64,000 bases of DNA from Arachidicoccus terrestris (GCF_020042345.1 NZ_CP083387.1:1364001-1428000); one strand, 5' to 3'; shown: positions 18,465-27,694, numbered from the stretch's first letter. The notes: generated from the sequence alone by a model not told the origin. A program made the numbers and translations.

Positions 18465-18472
18465 TATATTTG
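18465..18472 (+). promoter_or_regulatory. Probable -7 box upstream of plsY
   Basis: TATATTTG fits TAnnTTTG and lies 30 bp before the plsY ATG; a TTG at 18440-18442 is 22 bp upstream, close to the expected -33 spacing. Confidence 0.5.
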
Positions 18473-18502
18473 TGACTTATAATTTCTGACGAAAAGCTAT
18501 TA

Positions 18503-19186
18503 ATGCAAGAGATATTACTTTTACTGGTAGCCTATATGCTTGGCTCTATACCTACTTCTGTATGGGTGAGCAAACACTTTTTTGGTATTGATATCCGGGA
18601 ATATGGTAGTGGAAATGCGGGCGCGACCAATACATTCAGGGTACTCGGCCCTAAATGGGGTACTATTGTCATGCTGGTGGATGTGTCGAAGGGCGCAGCG
18701 GCAGCTTTATTGGTTTTTACCCTGCAGAAGTATGCTTTACATGACAGCATGCAGCGGACCAATCTGATGATCGGATTGGGGCTTGCGGCAGTTGTGGGAC
18801 ATATCTTCCCGCTTTGGGCCGGATTTAAAGGCGGCAAGGGAGTCGCTACTTTATTTGGAATGATTCTCGCCATCCAACCTGCGGTTGCCGGGCTCTGCGT
18901 CGGTGTATTCATTCTGGTCTTATACCTGACGCGCTTTGTTTCATTGAGTTCTATATTATCGGGCGTCGCATTTGCCATTCTGATCCTTTTTATTTTTAAC
19001 GACGATTCAACCTTTTACCGAATATTTTCCATTGCGGTAGCATTGATGCTGGTACTGACTCATCAGAAAAATATCAATCGCATTCTAAAAGGCACAGAAA
19101 GTAAGGTCCCGATCTTAAAATTCAGAGACCGTCGCAAAAATCGTCGCAGAGGCAATAAAAATCAGGAAGAAACCGAAAATTCCTAA
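18503..19186 (+). CDS. plsY: Glycerol-3-phosphate acyltransferase PlsY
   Basis: 227 residues. PlsY transfers the acyl group of acyl-phosphate to glycerol 3-phosphate, the first step of membrane phospholipid synthesis; acyl-phosphate comes from PlsX, whose gene is at 31516-32472. The family motifs are present: GSIPTSVW, GSGNAGATNTFRVLG and GFKGGKGVAT, and five or so hydrophobic segments. The C-terminal ~25 residues are a very basic cytoplasmic tail (RDRRKNRRRGNKNQ), longer than in typical 200-residue homologues. A Bacteroidota -7 box precedes it. Confidence 0.95.
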   Translation: MQEILLLLVAYMLGSIPTSVWVSKHFFGIDIREYGSGNAGATNTFRVLGPKWGTIVMLVDVSKGAAAALLVFTLQKYALHDSMQRTNLMIGLGLAAVVGHIFPLWAGFKGGKGVATLFGMILAIQPAVAGLCVGVFILVLYLTRFVSLSSILSGVAFAILILFIFNDDSTFYRIFSIAVALMLVLTHQKNINRILKGTESKVPILKFRDRRKNRRRGNKNQEETENS

Positions 19187-19341
19187 TACCCGGACCAGCC
19201 TGCTTCGTATTTCTGTGGTCCAACTACGGCATAGACTTTATATAAAAACATAACAATCAGTATTTCACCCTTCGATCCCCCTACCGATGGAATCAGCAGA
19301 TTTTGTGGAGGAAAAATAATGGTTGGCAACCAAACAAGCAT
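19183..19341 (-). pseudogene. Small frame resembling a truncated TatA, doubtful
   Basis: A 52-codon minus-strand frame from an ATG at 19341 overlaps the plsY stop by 4 bp. Its peptide has GGSKGEILIVMFL and VVGPQKYEAG, faintly like the TatA pattern G.GEI..I....LFGPKKLPE. The amphipathic helix that TatA needs is missing. It could be a decayed TatA gene or a chance frame; I list it at low confidence because the 260-bp plsY-M48 spacer is otherwise unexplained. Confidence 0.2.
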
Positions 19342-19447
19342 TCTTTTTGGTACGGATATTGATTTTAACAAATAAGTCGCAATACCCTTTAATAAGGTAT
19401 CCCGGCCAATTTAATTCACTTCTACTTTACTGTTAAATACTAGTACT

Positions 19448-20263
19448 ATGTTACTCAAGAAACTGTCTCTTAGCGCTTTAGGACTTATTACACTTTTTGG
19501 CTGCACCCGCAATGCCATTTCCGGCCGCAGTCAACTCATGCTGACTTCAGAGAGCTCCCTACAGACGCAAGCACTCACCGAATACAAGGATTTTCTTTCT
19601 AAGAATAAAGTGGTTACCGCAGCAGTGGACAAAAAAGACTATGATGTGGTGCAGAAGGTTGGCAAAAGGATTGCCGCTGCTATCACAAAATATTACGCGC
19701 AAAAAGGCCTTTCCAATGAATTGAGCGGTTATAAATGGGAATTCAATCTGGTACAGTCCAAGGATGTGAATGCCTGGTGTATGCCCGGCGGTAAGGTTGT
19801 CGTATACACAGGCCTGTTGCCTGTCGCTCAAAATGAAGCAGGCCTGGCCATTGTAATGGGCCATGAAATCGCTCACGCTGTCCTGCACCATGGTCAGGAG
19901 CGGGTCAGCCAACAGCAGGCAGCTGCTATCGGCGGAAATATTGTGGGTAGTGTGTTGTCCAAGGGTTCTAACAAAATAGCTTCCAACGTATTCAATACAG
20001 TGTACGCGCCAACAGCGCAAATGGGCGTAATTTTGCCCAATTCCAGGAAACAGGAGTCAGAAGCAGACCATTACGGGTTGATTTTTGCAGCGATGGCAGG
20101 TTATAATCCGCAGGAAGCGATCACTTTTTGGCAGCGAATGGAAAAAATGGGAGGTGCAGACAACACACCGACCCTACTACGCAGTCATCCCACAAATGCC
20201 ACCAGAATCGCCGATATTAAAAGATTAATGCCTGAGGCAGAACGCTATTATAAAGCGCGTTAA
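19448..20263 (+). CDS. M48-family zinc metalloprotease lipoprotein (LoiP/YggG-like)
   Basis: 271 residues with a lipobox LFGCTRN near residue 20, so the mature protein is a lipoprotein of the cell envelope. The zinc-protease motif is HEIAH in MGHEIAHAVLHHGQERVS, and the third ligand is the Glu in RKQESEADHYG. The N-terminal NAISGRSQLML is typical of the LoiP/BepA-like group, which trims or degrades misfolded outer-membrane proteins. It is a single gene. No partner chaperone is adjacent. Confidence 0.92.
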   Translation: MLLKKLSLSALGLITLFGCTRNAISGRSQLMLTSESSLQTQALTEYKDFLSKNKVVTAAVDKKDYDVVQKVGKRIAAAITKYYAQKGLSNELSGYKWEFNLVQSKDVNAWCMPGGKVVVYTGLLPVAQNEAGLAIVMGHEIAHAVLHHGQERVSQQQAAAIGGNIVGSVLSKGSNKIASNVFNTVYAPTAQMGVILPNSRKQESEADHYGLIFAAMAGYNPQEAITFWQRMEKMGGADNTPTLLRSHPTNATRIADIKRLMPEAERYYKAR

Positions 20264-20362
20264 TTTTTGATATTAACGCTAAATAACACGTTAAAAAAGT
20301 TAAAACATTGTTCAACTTTGCCTGGACGGCTGGTTCATATCGATTTTTTACCTTAAATAGTG

Positions 20363-20370
20363 TAATTTTG
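20363..20370 (+). promoter_or_regulatory. Probable -7 box of the YdeI-like gene
   Basis: TAATTTTG fits TAnnTTTG and lies 39 bp before the start codon. The -33 element is not clear. Confidence 0.4.
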
Positions 20371-20409
20371 CATGTATTTGTTTTTTTAACCTTAAACCAC
20401 AATTAAGGA

Positions 20410-21072
20410 ATGTCCCATCTAGATTTGTACGAGCAATTTCAATTAACTAACGAAAAGAACATACTTATACAAGGCTTACCTTCTTCTATAGAAAAACAAT
20501 TTGCAAAGGTTTCTTTCAGTAAAAATGTAACCCCTTTATTAAGGAATAAGAAAATTGATTTTGCGCTGGTTTTCGCAATTAACCATCAGCAGCTTTGTTG
20601 TATATTAAAAGATGTGTTTCCGGCCCTGCATGGGAACAGTAAAGTTTGGATCGCCTATCCAAAATCTTCCAGTAAGATTGTAAGTGATTTGAACCGGGTT
20701 GATTGCTGGGAGATTCTGAGCAATAACAGTTACGAAAAATCGACCGAAGAAATCGTATTAGATAATGTCTGGGGAGCAGTTAAATTTAATAAAGTACAGG
20801 CAGAGGAACCCGCTGAATCTGCACCTATCGCCACCAAAACACCCCGTGCCAAAGGCTTTGATAAAAAGTTATCCATTATCCCGGCAGAACTGGACGCACT
20901 TTTTGTGAAACACAATAAGGCTAAAGAGTTTTTTAGCTCTCTGCCTTCTGCTAATCAAAAAGAATTTGTCACCTGGATTGAAGGAGCAAAACGCAGCGAT
21001 ACCAAACAAAAGCGCCTGGCTTCTACCCTGGAAAAACTGCTGGCAGGTAAGAAAAACCCTATAGAGAAATAG
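20410..21072 (+). CDS. Two-domain protein with C-terminal YdeI/OmpD-associated domain
   Basis: 220 residues. The N-terminal ~130 residues (LYEQFQLTNEKNILIQGLP, then VWIAYPKSSSKIVSDLNR) look like the DUF3052 fold. A basic linker follows, then the C-terminal ~60 residues (IPAELDALFVKHNKAKEFF, FVTWIEGAKRSDTKQKR) match the YdeI/OmpD-associated family sometimes called bacteriocin-protection. Both domains are poorly characterised. It is soluble and probably cytoplasmic. It ends at a long terminator shared with uvrA. Confidence 0.7.
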   Translation: MSHLDLYEQFQLTNEKNILIQGLPSSIEKQFAKVSFSKNVTPLLRNKKIDFALVFAINHQQLCCILKDVFPALHGNSKVWIAYPKSSSKIVSDLNRVDCWEILSNNSYEKSTEEIVLDNVWGAVKFNKVQAEEPAESAPIATKTPRAKGFDKKLSIIPAELDALFVKHNKAKEFFSSLPSANQKEFVTWIEGAKRSDTKQKRLASTLEKLLAGKKNPIEK

Positions 21073-21106
21073 GTGCTGACCAGCCAGATCTGGTACATTG
21101 AATATT

Positions 21107-21152
21107 AAAGAAAAATCGCCGGGCAATAATACTTGTCCGGCGATTTTTCTTT
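21107..21152. terminator. Bidirectional terminator between the YdeI-like gene and uvrA
   Basis: A perfect 16-bp stem (AAAGAAAAATCGCCGG at 21107-21122 with its complement at 21137-21152) with a 14-nt loop ends in T-rich sequence on both strands, between two convergent genes. Confidence 0.88.
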
Positions 21153-21178
21153 CCATGCAGCCCTGCATGAGCCATCAC

Positions 21179-24100
21179 CTATTTCTTTTTTACGGCTTTT
21201 GCTTTAGTTTTTGAAGCAGTATTTTTACCGGACGGAGCCACAGCTTTCTTTTTGGCAGCAGGGACCCCAACAGTTTTTTTCCTGACAGGTGTCGCTTTTA
21301 ATTCTTCTTCCAGAAATTTAGCCGTAAAACTTTCCTTGCAGTGAATCATTTCTTCCGGGGTACCCTCAAATAAAATCTCGCCGCCCCCTTTTCCTCCTTC
21401 AGGGCCTAAATCGACGACATGATCGGCTACTTTGATTACATCCAGGTTATGCTCAATAATCAGCACAGTATTACCTCTGTCAGCCAGTTTATCCATCACA
21501 TGCATTAGCTGGCGAATATCACTAAAATGCAACCCGGTTGTTGGTTCATCCAGTATGTAAAAAGTCTTACCTGTATCTTTTTTGGCCAGCTCTGTGGCCA
21601 GCTTTACACGTTGCGCCTCTCCTCCGCTAAGCGTTACGGCAGACTGTCCAAGGCTGATATAACCTAACCCAACGTCTTGCAAGGTTTTTACCTTTCTATA
21701 TAAGGAAGGAACCGCCTGAAAAAATTCCACAGCTTCATCTACTGTCATATTCAGGACATCACTGATGGACTTGCCTTTGTAGCGAATCTCAAGGGTTTCC
21801 CGATTATAGCGTTTACCTCCACATTTTTCACAAGGCACATACACATCTGGTAGAAAATTCATTTCTATAACACGCATTCCCCCTCCTTCACAAACATCAC
21901 ATCTGCCCCCTCTGACATTAAAAGAGAACCGCCCCGGTGCATAGCCCCGGATCTTGGCTTCAGGTACCGCAGCAAATAACTGTCGGATATCTGTAAAAAA
22001 ACCGCAATAGGTAGCCGGGTTGCTTCTGGGCGTTCTGCCAATAGGCGACTGGTCAATTTCTATCACCTTATCAATATTTTCCAGCCCCTTGACTGATTTA
22101 TAAGGAAGAGGCGTCATTTTAGAGTGATAACAATGTTTAGACAAAATAGGATATAATGTCTCATTGATTAAGGTTGATTTACCACTACCGCTGACACCTG
22201 TCACAACGATGAGCTTGCCCAGGGGTAATTTCAAATGGACGTTTTTAAGGTTATTGCCACTGGCACCTTTGATCTCAATCCATTTGCCATTACCGGGTCT
22301 GCGCATTTCTGGTATTTCGATGGCTTTTTCTCCGTTTAAAAAGCGGGCTGTTTCCGTATGAGCTTTAAGCGCCTCGGAGGGCGTTCCGGAAAACACGATC
22401 TCGCCACCGTGGAGACCGGCTCTTGGGCCTATATCCACCAGATAATCAGATGCCAGCATAATATCTTTATCATGTTCTACAACCAGTACACTATTGCCTA
22501 TATCCCGCAAATGCTGCAATGCCGTAATCAAACGATGATTGTCCCTTTGATGAAGTCCGATAGAAGGCTCATCCAATACATAGGTAATCCCCTGCAATTG
22601 AGAGCCAATCTGAGTGGCCAGCCGGATGCGCTGGCTTTCCCCACCGCTTAAACTCCGGCTCGGCCTGTTAAGTGTTAGATAAGTAAGCCCTACATCGAGC
22701 AAAAACTGTAGTCTTTCTCTGATTTCCTTTAATATGTCTTTAGCAATAACATTTTGTTTCTTGGAGAGTCGGCTTTCCAGCCCTGTAAACCAGCCGGCAA
22801 GCTCCTCGAGATCCATATCACCTAATTGGGCAATATTGTGTTTATCGATCCAGAACCAGAGGCTTTCCTTCCTTAACCGCTGTCCTTCGCACATATTACA
22901 AGGACGCAGTTCCATAAAACCGGATACCCAATCCCGGAGATGATCAGAACTACCAGAGGCGGAGAACCATCTTTTTAGCATAGGAACCATTCCTTCGTAA
23001 CTTCCTGTATACACCTGAGGAATGCTGTCGTCCTGCCCGTCTATTTCAAAAGTTTTTTGTGCGTCACCATCCCCAAACAGCAGTAAATCCAGCTCCTTTT
23101 TCGAAAGGCTTTCCAAAGGCTTATCCAATGGGATCTTATGTTTTTTACTAAATTGCACAACCTGTTGATAAACGCTTGCACTCCGCTCCTCTCCCAATGG
23201 AGCAAGGCCACCTTTCTTTATACTTAACTTTTTATCCGGCAACATCAATTCTTCGCTAACGGCATAAATCTCTCCCAGCCCCCTGCATTGCGGGCAAGCG
23301 CCATAGGGGGAATTAAAAGAAAAAGAATTGGGCGAAGGCTCCTCATAACTGATCCCCGTGTCCGCACAAACCAATTGTCTGGAATACTGGGCAAGCGTTT
23401 CATTATCACCCACCAGGACGAAAACCAGGTCTTTTCCCAGTTTAAGAGCCTGCTGAATACTGGAAGACAGTCTGGGTTGCATATCTTCGGTTATCTTCAT
23501 CCGGTCAATGACGATCTCTACATCATGAATCTTATAACGGTCCAACTGCATTTGCGGCTTCAGATCCTGGATCTCACCATCTACCCGTACTTTGACAAAG
23601 CCTTTCTTGCGGATCTCTTCGAAGAGTTCCCGGTAATGTCCTTTTCTACCCCTGACAACAGGTGCCAGAATCACCGCTTTTTGGCCTTTTTGCCTGAGAT
23701 AGATATCCGATACGATCTCTTCTTCGCTGAACTTGACCATTTTCTTCCCCGTGTTATAACTATAGGCTTCCGCCACACGGGCAAAAAACAAACGTAAAAA
23801 ATCATAGACCTCTGTAACCGTACCGACGGTCGATCTCGGGTTCTTGTTAGTGGTCTTCTGTTCAATTGAAATGACTGGGCTGAGCCCCGTGATCTTATCC
23901 ACATCAGGCCTTTCCATATCTCCCATAAACTGCCTGGCATAGGCACTAAAGCTCTCCATGTACCTTCTTTGACCTTCATTATAGATGGTATCAAAGGCCA
24001 ATGACGACTTCCCGCTGCCAGACACACCCGTAAACACGACCATCCTGTTTTTAGGAATATGGATATCAATATCTTTCAGGTTATGTTCTCTGGCACCAAA

Positions 24101-24196
24101 TACATCCAGCGTTTCTATCGTTTGCTGAAGAGCCGAGGCGCCAATCGTATTATTTAGTTTTACCGGCGCAGAAGTCCGGGAGTTTCTCTTGGTCAT
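21179..24196 (-). CDS. uvrA: UvrA, nucleotide excision repair ATPase, with Lys/Ala-rich tail
   Basis: 1005 residues. UvrA finds bulky DNA lesions and loads UvrB. Two ABC cassettes are present, each with Walker A (GVSGSGKSSL near residue 60, GVSGSGKSTL in the second half) and signature (LSGGESQRIRL, LSGGEAQRVKL). The C-terminal zinc module is intact (CDVC and CEKCGG). In the first module only one Cys of the first pair is left (CADTG instead of CxxC), while CPQC remains. The last ~35 residues are a Lys/Ala-rich tail (VPAAKKKAV, KTKAKAVKKK) outside the conserved protein. It is transcribed alone. Confidence 0.96.
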   Translation of the reverse strand: MTKRNSRTSAPVKLNNTIGASALQQTIETLDVFGAREHNLKDIDIHIPKNRMVVFTGVSGSGKSSLAFDTIYNEGQRRYMESFSAYARQFMGDMERPDVDKITGLSPVISIEQKTTNKNPRSTVGTVTEVYDFLRLFFARVAEAYSYNTGKKMVKFSEEEIVSDIYLRQKGQKAVILAPVVRGRKGHYRELFEEIRKKGFVKVRVDGEIQDLKPQMQLDRYKIHDVEIVIDRMKITEDMQPRLSSSIQQALKLGKDLVFVLVGDNETLAQYSRQLVCADTGISYEEPSPNSFSFNSPYGACPQCRGLGEIYAVSEELMLPDKKLSIKKGGLAPLGEERSASVYQQVVQFSKKHKIPLDKPLESLSKKELDLLLFGDGDAQKTFEIDGQDDSIPQVYTGSYEGMVPMLKRWFSASGSSDHLRDWVSGFMELRPCNMCEGQRLRKESLWFWIDKHNIAQLGDMDLEELAGWFTGLESRLSKKQNVIAKDILKEIRERLQFLLDVGLTYLTLNRPSRSLSGGESQRIRLATQIGSQLQGITYVLDEPSIGLHQRDNHRLITALQHLRDIGNSVLVVEHDKDIMLASDYLVDIGPRAGLHGGEIVFSGTPSEALKAHTETARFLNGEKAIEIPEMRRPGNGKWIEIKGASGNNLKNVHLKLPLGKLIVVTGVSGSGKSTLINETLYPILSKHCYHSKMTPLPYKSVKGLENIDKVIEIDQSPIGRTPRSNPATYCGFFTDIRQLFAAVPEAKIRGYAPGRFSFNVRGGRCDVCEGGGMRVIEMNFLPDVYVPCEKCGGKRYNRETLEIRYKGKSISDVLNMTVDEAVEFFQAVPSLYRKVKTLQDVGLGYISLGQSAVTLSGGEAQRVKLATELAKKDTGKTFYILDEPTTGLHFSDIRQLMHVMDKLADRGNTVLIIEHNLDVIKVADHVVDLGPEGGKGGGEILFEGTPEEMIHCKESFTAKFLEEELKATPVRKKTVGVPAAKKKAVAPSGKNTASKTKAKAVKKK

Positions 24197-24282
24197 AGTA
24201 TCACCAAAATTAATGGAAATTTCTTCAATTGATACTAAAATATTTATAAGATTAAAAAAAGTTTATCGTTATCCCAAAAAAG

Positions 24283-24312
24283 AAGGCCTGATCTATAAAG
24301 ATCAAACCTTCC
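24283..24312 (-). terminator. Terminator of the glycine-zipper lipoprotein gene
   Basis: Read on the minus strand: a 12-bp stem with two G-U pairs (GAAGGTTTGATC with GATCAGGCCTTC), a TTTATA loop, and then six T. It follows the stop at 24350. Confidence 0.75.
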
Positions 24313-24349
24313 AGTCAACGGTATTATACATCAATATTGGGAACAGGTC

Positions 24350-25048
24350 TTATTGACCTTCCTGTTCTCTTTTATTGTCTTTATGTTTTCCTATGCCGTA
24401 TCCGGCGCCTCCACCGATCGCGGCGCCGATTACAGCGCCCAATCCACGGTTTTTCTTGGAAATAATAGCTCCGAGTACAGCACCGGATCCGGCGCCTATG
24501 ACAGCCCCCTTAGCAGCACTGCTGAATTTCTTCTTTTGGGTGGTTCTCGCTTCTGTATTCGATGTCTGTGTCGGGTCGGCAGCTACTTCCGTATTACCTG
24601 CAGTTGCCCCTGCACTGTTATCATCTATATAGTCGCCGCCCGTATTGTCGTCGTTCACAGATTTGATAGCACCGCCTTCATCCTCACTGCCAGTGTAGGC
24701 GTCATTGTCGCCACCTGAGGTGAAAGCCTGGTTTGCGCCATTGTCAGTTACCCCATTTCCGTCAGGCGCTTCCCCGTTTAGGGCAGCGACTGAATCTGCG
24801 GCTTTTTGTGCATTAAAAGCGGCCAGGCCAGCTGTATCTGAAGGAGCGATCTGTGAATCTGAAGCGCCACTGTTCTTACAAGATCCAAACAGGATAGCCG
24901 CACTAAGTAGCACTGCCATCCATAAAATCCAGCGAAACTTAGTGGCGGCAGCCCACTTTGATCTGTCAGTGGTAACCACGGAAAGCCTGTTCATTTGCCG
25001 GTTGTGTATAGGAGATTCTCGATCGATTGAATTTACATTTTGTTTCAT
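24350..25048 (-). CDS. Glycine-zipper lipoprotein
   Basis: 232 residues from the first ATG; an in-frame Met at 24997 gives a better signal peptide length. The export signal ends in the lipobox LFGSC. A long acidic, Asp/Gly/Asn-rich, low-complexity middle (about residues 60-165) follows, then a short basic stretch and a glycine-zipper pair (GAVIGAGSGAVLGAIIS and GLGAVIGAAIGGGAGYGIG), ending in a charged tail. Glycine-zipper segments insert in or span membranes, as in SlyB/YMGG-type proteins. The role is unknown; envelope stress is a reasonable guess. Confidence 0.72.
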   Translation of the reverse strand: MKQNVNSIDRESPIHNRQMNRLSVVTTDRSKWAAATKFRWILWMAVLLSAAILFGSCKNSGASDSQIAPSDTAGLAAFNAQKAADSVAALNGEAPDGNGVTDNGANQAFTSGGDNDAYTGSEDEGGAIKSVNDDNTGGDYIDDNSAGATAGNTEVAADPTQTSNTEARTTQKKKFSSAAKGAVIGAGSGAVLGAIISKKNRGLGAVIGAAIGGGAGYGIGKHKDNKREQEGQ

Positions 25049-25228
25049 AACGAATAAATTGTTTGCTTACCAGCGAAAATTCAAAAAGCATACCAAGCAG
25101 GATCATTAAACAGGGCAAAACACAGGCCCATCCAGTAGGGCATTATCCAATATACTACTAACCAATGAATTACATGATTTGCCAGCCCTATCTCCTTTGT
25201 TAAAATCAGCCGGTGAATTAATAAAACA

Positions 25229-26326
25229 TTAAGCCTCTGTGTAGGGTTTGACCTCCGTTTCAAACTTTTTATCGATGTATTTGGAATGCATAATACGCAG
25301 GATGCCCATATAATCCATTTTAAACTCTATCAGGTCGCCCGTTTTAATGCCTTTTTTGTTGCTGCCCAGATCGATTACTGTCATATCCGAACTGGAACCG
25401 ACAATATGCATGTCGGCCTCTACCGGCTTAAAATGTTCAGCCTCAATATCCAGCAGGCCAACATCAACAATCGCCCGGTGTGCACTTCCTGAAGCACTTT
25501 GTTGATCGAACTGTAATACATCACCAGTCAGATTATGCCCCAGTTCACCCATAGGAACCATGGGCTTCTCATTTACCTCAATAACTTCTGCGTACAATTT
25601 GAATACATCATTGTGCATCTGGTCGAAAGTGGTGTTATGATAAACGTCAGTTCCTAAATACAGCGTTTCCCCCACTCTGAAGTGATTAACACCAGCCGGC
25701 AACAGGCCATTTTCAATTAAAGGGATCGTGACTGAAGCGCCTCCCGATACATAAGGTATTTTCCTGTTGAACTTCGTTTCTATAAGCTGTTTATAAATAC
25801 AAAGCTGAATAAGTTTATCATGATTAGGCAATACGCCATACATACAAGTAAGATTTGTACCAATTCCAATGACCTCGATGCCCGGCAATTTAAATATATC
25901 ACTGTAAAAATCAACCAGGTGCTCCCGCATAACGCCTTCCCTGAGTTCTCCCAGTTCAATCATGATCACCACCTTATGTATCTTACCCATTTTAACCGCA
26001 GCATCTGAAAGCAGGCGGATAGTTTGCAGTTCTGTATTAAAGCTAATATCCGCAAATTCTACCACACCTTGAATAGACCTTTTGGCAGGCGGCTTGATGA
26101 ATACTGTTTCGATAGAAGGCTTAATCGCCTTGATTGCCTTTAGGTTGGTCACTCTGGAGTCACAGATCTGCGTCACTCCCAGGTCTATGACAGCTTCCAG
26201 ATATTTCTTGTTACCACAAAGCAGTTTACTGACAACAGCCCATTCTATATTTTTACTTCTAAACAATGCATCCAGCTTTCCGTAATTCTCCCGAAGTTTC
26301 TTCTTATTGAGTGTTATAAAAGCCAT
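25229..26326 (-). CDS. Alanine/ornithine racemase-family PLP enzyme
   Basis: 365 residues. The N-terminal half is the alanine-racemase TIM barrel; the PLP lysine is K34 in WAVVSKLLCGN. Residues further along (GVNHFRVGETLYLGTD) match the ornithine racemase group and not the cell-wall Alr group, and the usual C-terminal Alr domain is replaced by a shorter one (VGLLDIEAEHF). It should interconvert L- and D- forms of an amino acid; ornithine is the best-known substrate. The gene starts 3 bp after the stop of the GNAT gene, so they are translated from one mRNA. Confidence 0.85.
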   Translation of the reverse strand: MAFITLNKKKLRENYGKLDALFRSKNIEWAVVSKLLCGNKKYLEAVIDLGVTQICDSRVTNLKAIKAIKPSIETVFIKPPAKRSIQGVVEFADISFNTELQTIRLLSDAAVKMGKIHKVVIMIELGELREGVMREHLVDFYSDIFKLPGIEVIGIGTNLTCMYGVLPNHDKLIQLCIYKQLIETKFNRKIPYVSGGASVTIPLIENGLLPAGVNHFRVGETLYLGTDVYHNTTFDQMHNDVFKLYAEVIEVNEKPMVPMGELGHNLTGDVLQFDQQSASGSAHRAIVDVGLLDIEAEHFKPVEADMHIVGSSSDMTVIDLGSNKKGIKTGDLIEFKMDYMGILRIMHSKYIDKKFETEVKPYTEA

Positions 26327-26329
26327 GGA

Positions 26330-26770
26330 TTATTTTTTAATTAAACGCATTTCTAAATATTTATTGCCAAAGCCAAACTTCTCATATAGTTTCCTGGCAG
26401 GGTTTTGCGGCTCTACGTGCAAGGCGATATCACCTTCAACCACATCTACCATTTTTTGCATCAATTGCCCTCCCAGGCCTTGCCCCCTATGTTGTTTATG
26501 GGTGGCAAGATAAACCAGAATATTTTCGGGGATATATTCTCCCATTCCCGTTTTATTGATGACTGCAGCCGAAAGCAACCTGCCCTCCTCCAAAACTTCA
26601 ATCAGGTATCCACCAGGTGTATCACTGGAATTTGCATATAGAACGGCTTTTTCAATGGCAGATTTCTCATCGCCATATTCTTCCAGATGTTCAAATAAGA
26701 ATGATGTTAACTTAGTCAGCTCCTCCGATGACAATTGCTCATCGGGCGTAATTATACGTGTATCTTTCAT
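26330..26770 (-). CDS. GNAT-family N-acetyltransferase
   Basis: 146 residues from the ATG at 26770; the frame extends upstream to 26956, but that part (62 residues) is unlike any GNAT and contains a hydrophobic stretch, so I leave it out. The acetyl-CoA loop is HRGQGLGGQLMQKM, and the fold ends with NPARKLYEKFGF. Substrate unknown. It is directly coupled to the racemase gene (3-bp gap), which suggests that one enzyme acetylates an amino acid made or used by the other. Confidence 0.82.
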   Translation of the reverse strand: MKDTRIITPDEQLSSEELTKLTSFLFEHLEEYGDEKSAIEKAVLYANSSDTPGGYLIEVLEEGRLLSAAVINKTGMGEYIPENILVYLATHKQHRGQGLGGQLMQKMVDVVEGDIALHVEPQNPARKLYEKFGFGNKYLEMRLIKK

Positions 26771-27058
26771 GATAATGTCGGTAGCCAGACGCCACCACTT
26801 GTTAATCCACTCATCCAAAATAAAAGCAAGATGTGCAATGCTTTTTCTCTCTCGCGTAAGTGCTGGGTAAAAATAAAGAAGAGTGTTGCTAAAAAAAATG
26901 ATAAACCGAAGCCCAGCCTGATAGCTTATCTGTTGATGATTGACGCATATTCCCATCTTTATTTGGGAAAACTGCTCCGCAAAGTTACGAAAATAATATT
27001 TAATGGCATTTGATCCGCCAAAAGCTGCAGCAATTCAGCGTTTTAAACAAAATCGATA

Positions 27059-27694
27059 TTATAATAAATTTTGTCGCGTTGCTTCAATAATCAATTCGGC
27101 CGTATTTTTTACACCAAACTTCTGAAGCATATTTTTGCGATGTGTATCAACCGTTAAATTACTCAAAAACAATTCTTCAGCGATCTGAATGCTTGTCTTC
27201 CCCTCAGCGATCATCTTTAATATCTGTTTCTCCCTTTTGGTAATAGATGTAACGCCTAATAAGTCTCGTCTGGATGGCTGTGCAATAATCTCCTGCACCT
27301 CTTTCGAATAAATGAGCCGGCCATCCATCGCAGCGCGGACGGCCTCTATAATTTCCTGCACGGAAGCATTCTTTAATAAATACCCCTTCGCACCATTTTG
27401 AATAGACTGCATGATCATACTTCTTTCCGTATGATTACTAAGAATAAGAATAGCAACATCGGGCCATTTCAATTTAATATTCTTACAGAGTTCCAGGCCG
27501 TTGGTCTCCGGAAGGCTTATATCCAACAAAATGACATCTACAGCTTTGTCCGCAATATGCTGCATCAGTCCGTTCGATGAATCAAAAGTACCTGTCACGA
27601 CAAAACCAGGCTCTTTATCCAGCATATTTTTGAGCCCTTCCACTACGATAGGATGATCTTCGACAATTGCAATATAAATATCAGTTTGTTTCAT
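27059..27694 (-). CDS. NarL/FixJ-type response regulator
   Basis: 211 residues. The receiver domain (1-125) has acidic EDH near residue 12, phosphorylation site Asp58 in VILLDISLPE, and Lys in GYLLKNAS. The LuxR-type HTH (about 150-211) has SITKREKQILKMIAEGKTSIQIAEEL split across its helices. It is expected to bind DNA as a phosphorylated dimer. Its first 14 bp overlap the end of the sensor kinase gene, so the two are a coupled pair. Targets are not visible in the window. Confidence 0.93.
   Translation of the reverse strand: MKQTDIYIAIVEDHPIVVEGLKNMLDKEPGFVVTGTFDSSNGLMQHIADKAVDVILLDISLPETNGLELCKNIKLKWPDVAILILSNHTERSMIMQSIQNGAKGYLLKNASVQEIIEAVRAAMDGRLIYSKEVQEIIAQPSRRDLLGVTSITKREKQILKMIAEGKTSIQIAEELFLSNLTVDTHRKNMLQKFGVKNTAELIIEATRQNLL

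Noticed and set aside
26771-26956. N-terminal extension of the GNAT gene upstream of 26770
   Set aside because: The extra 62 residues contain a hydrophobic stretch unlike GNAT proteins and the ATG at 26770 gives a normal length.
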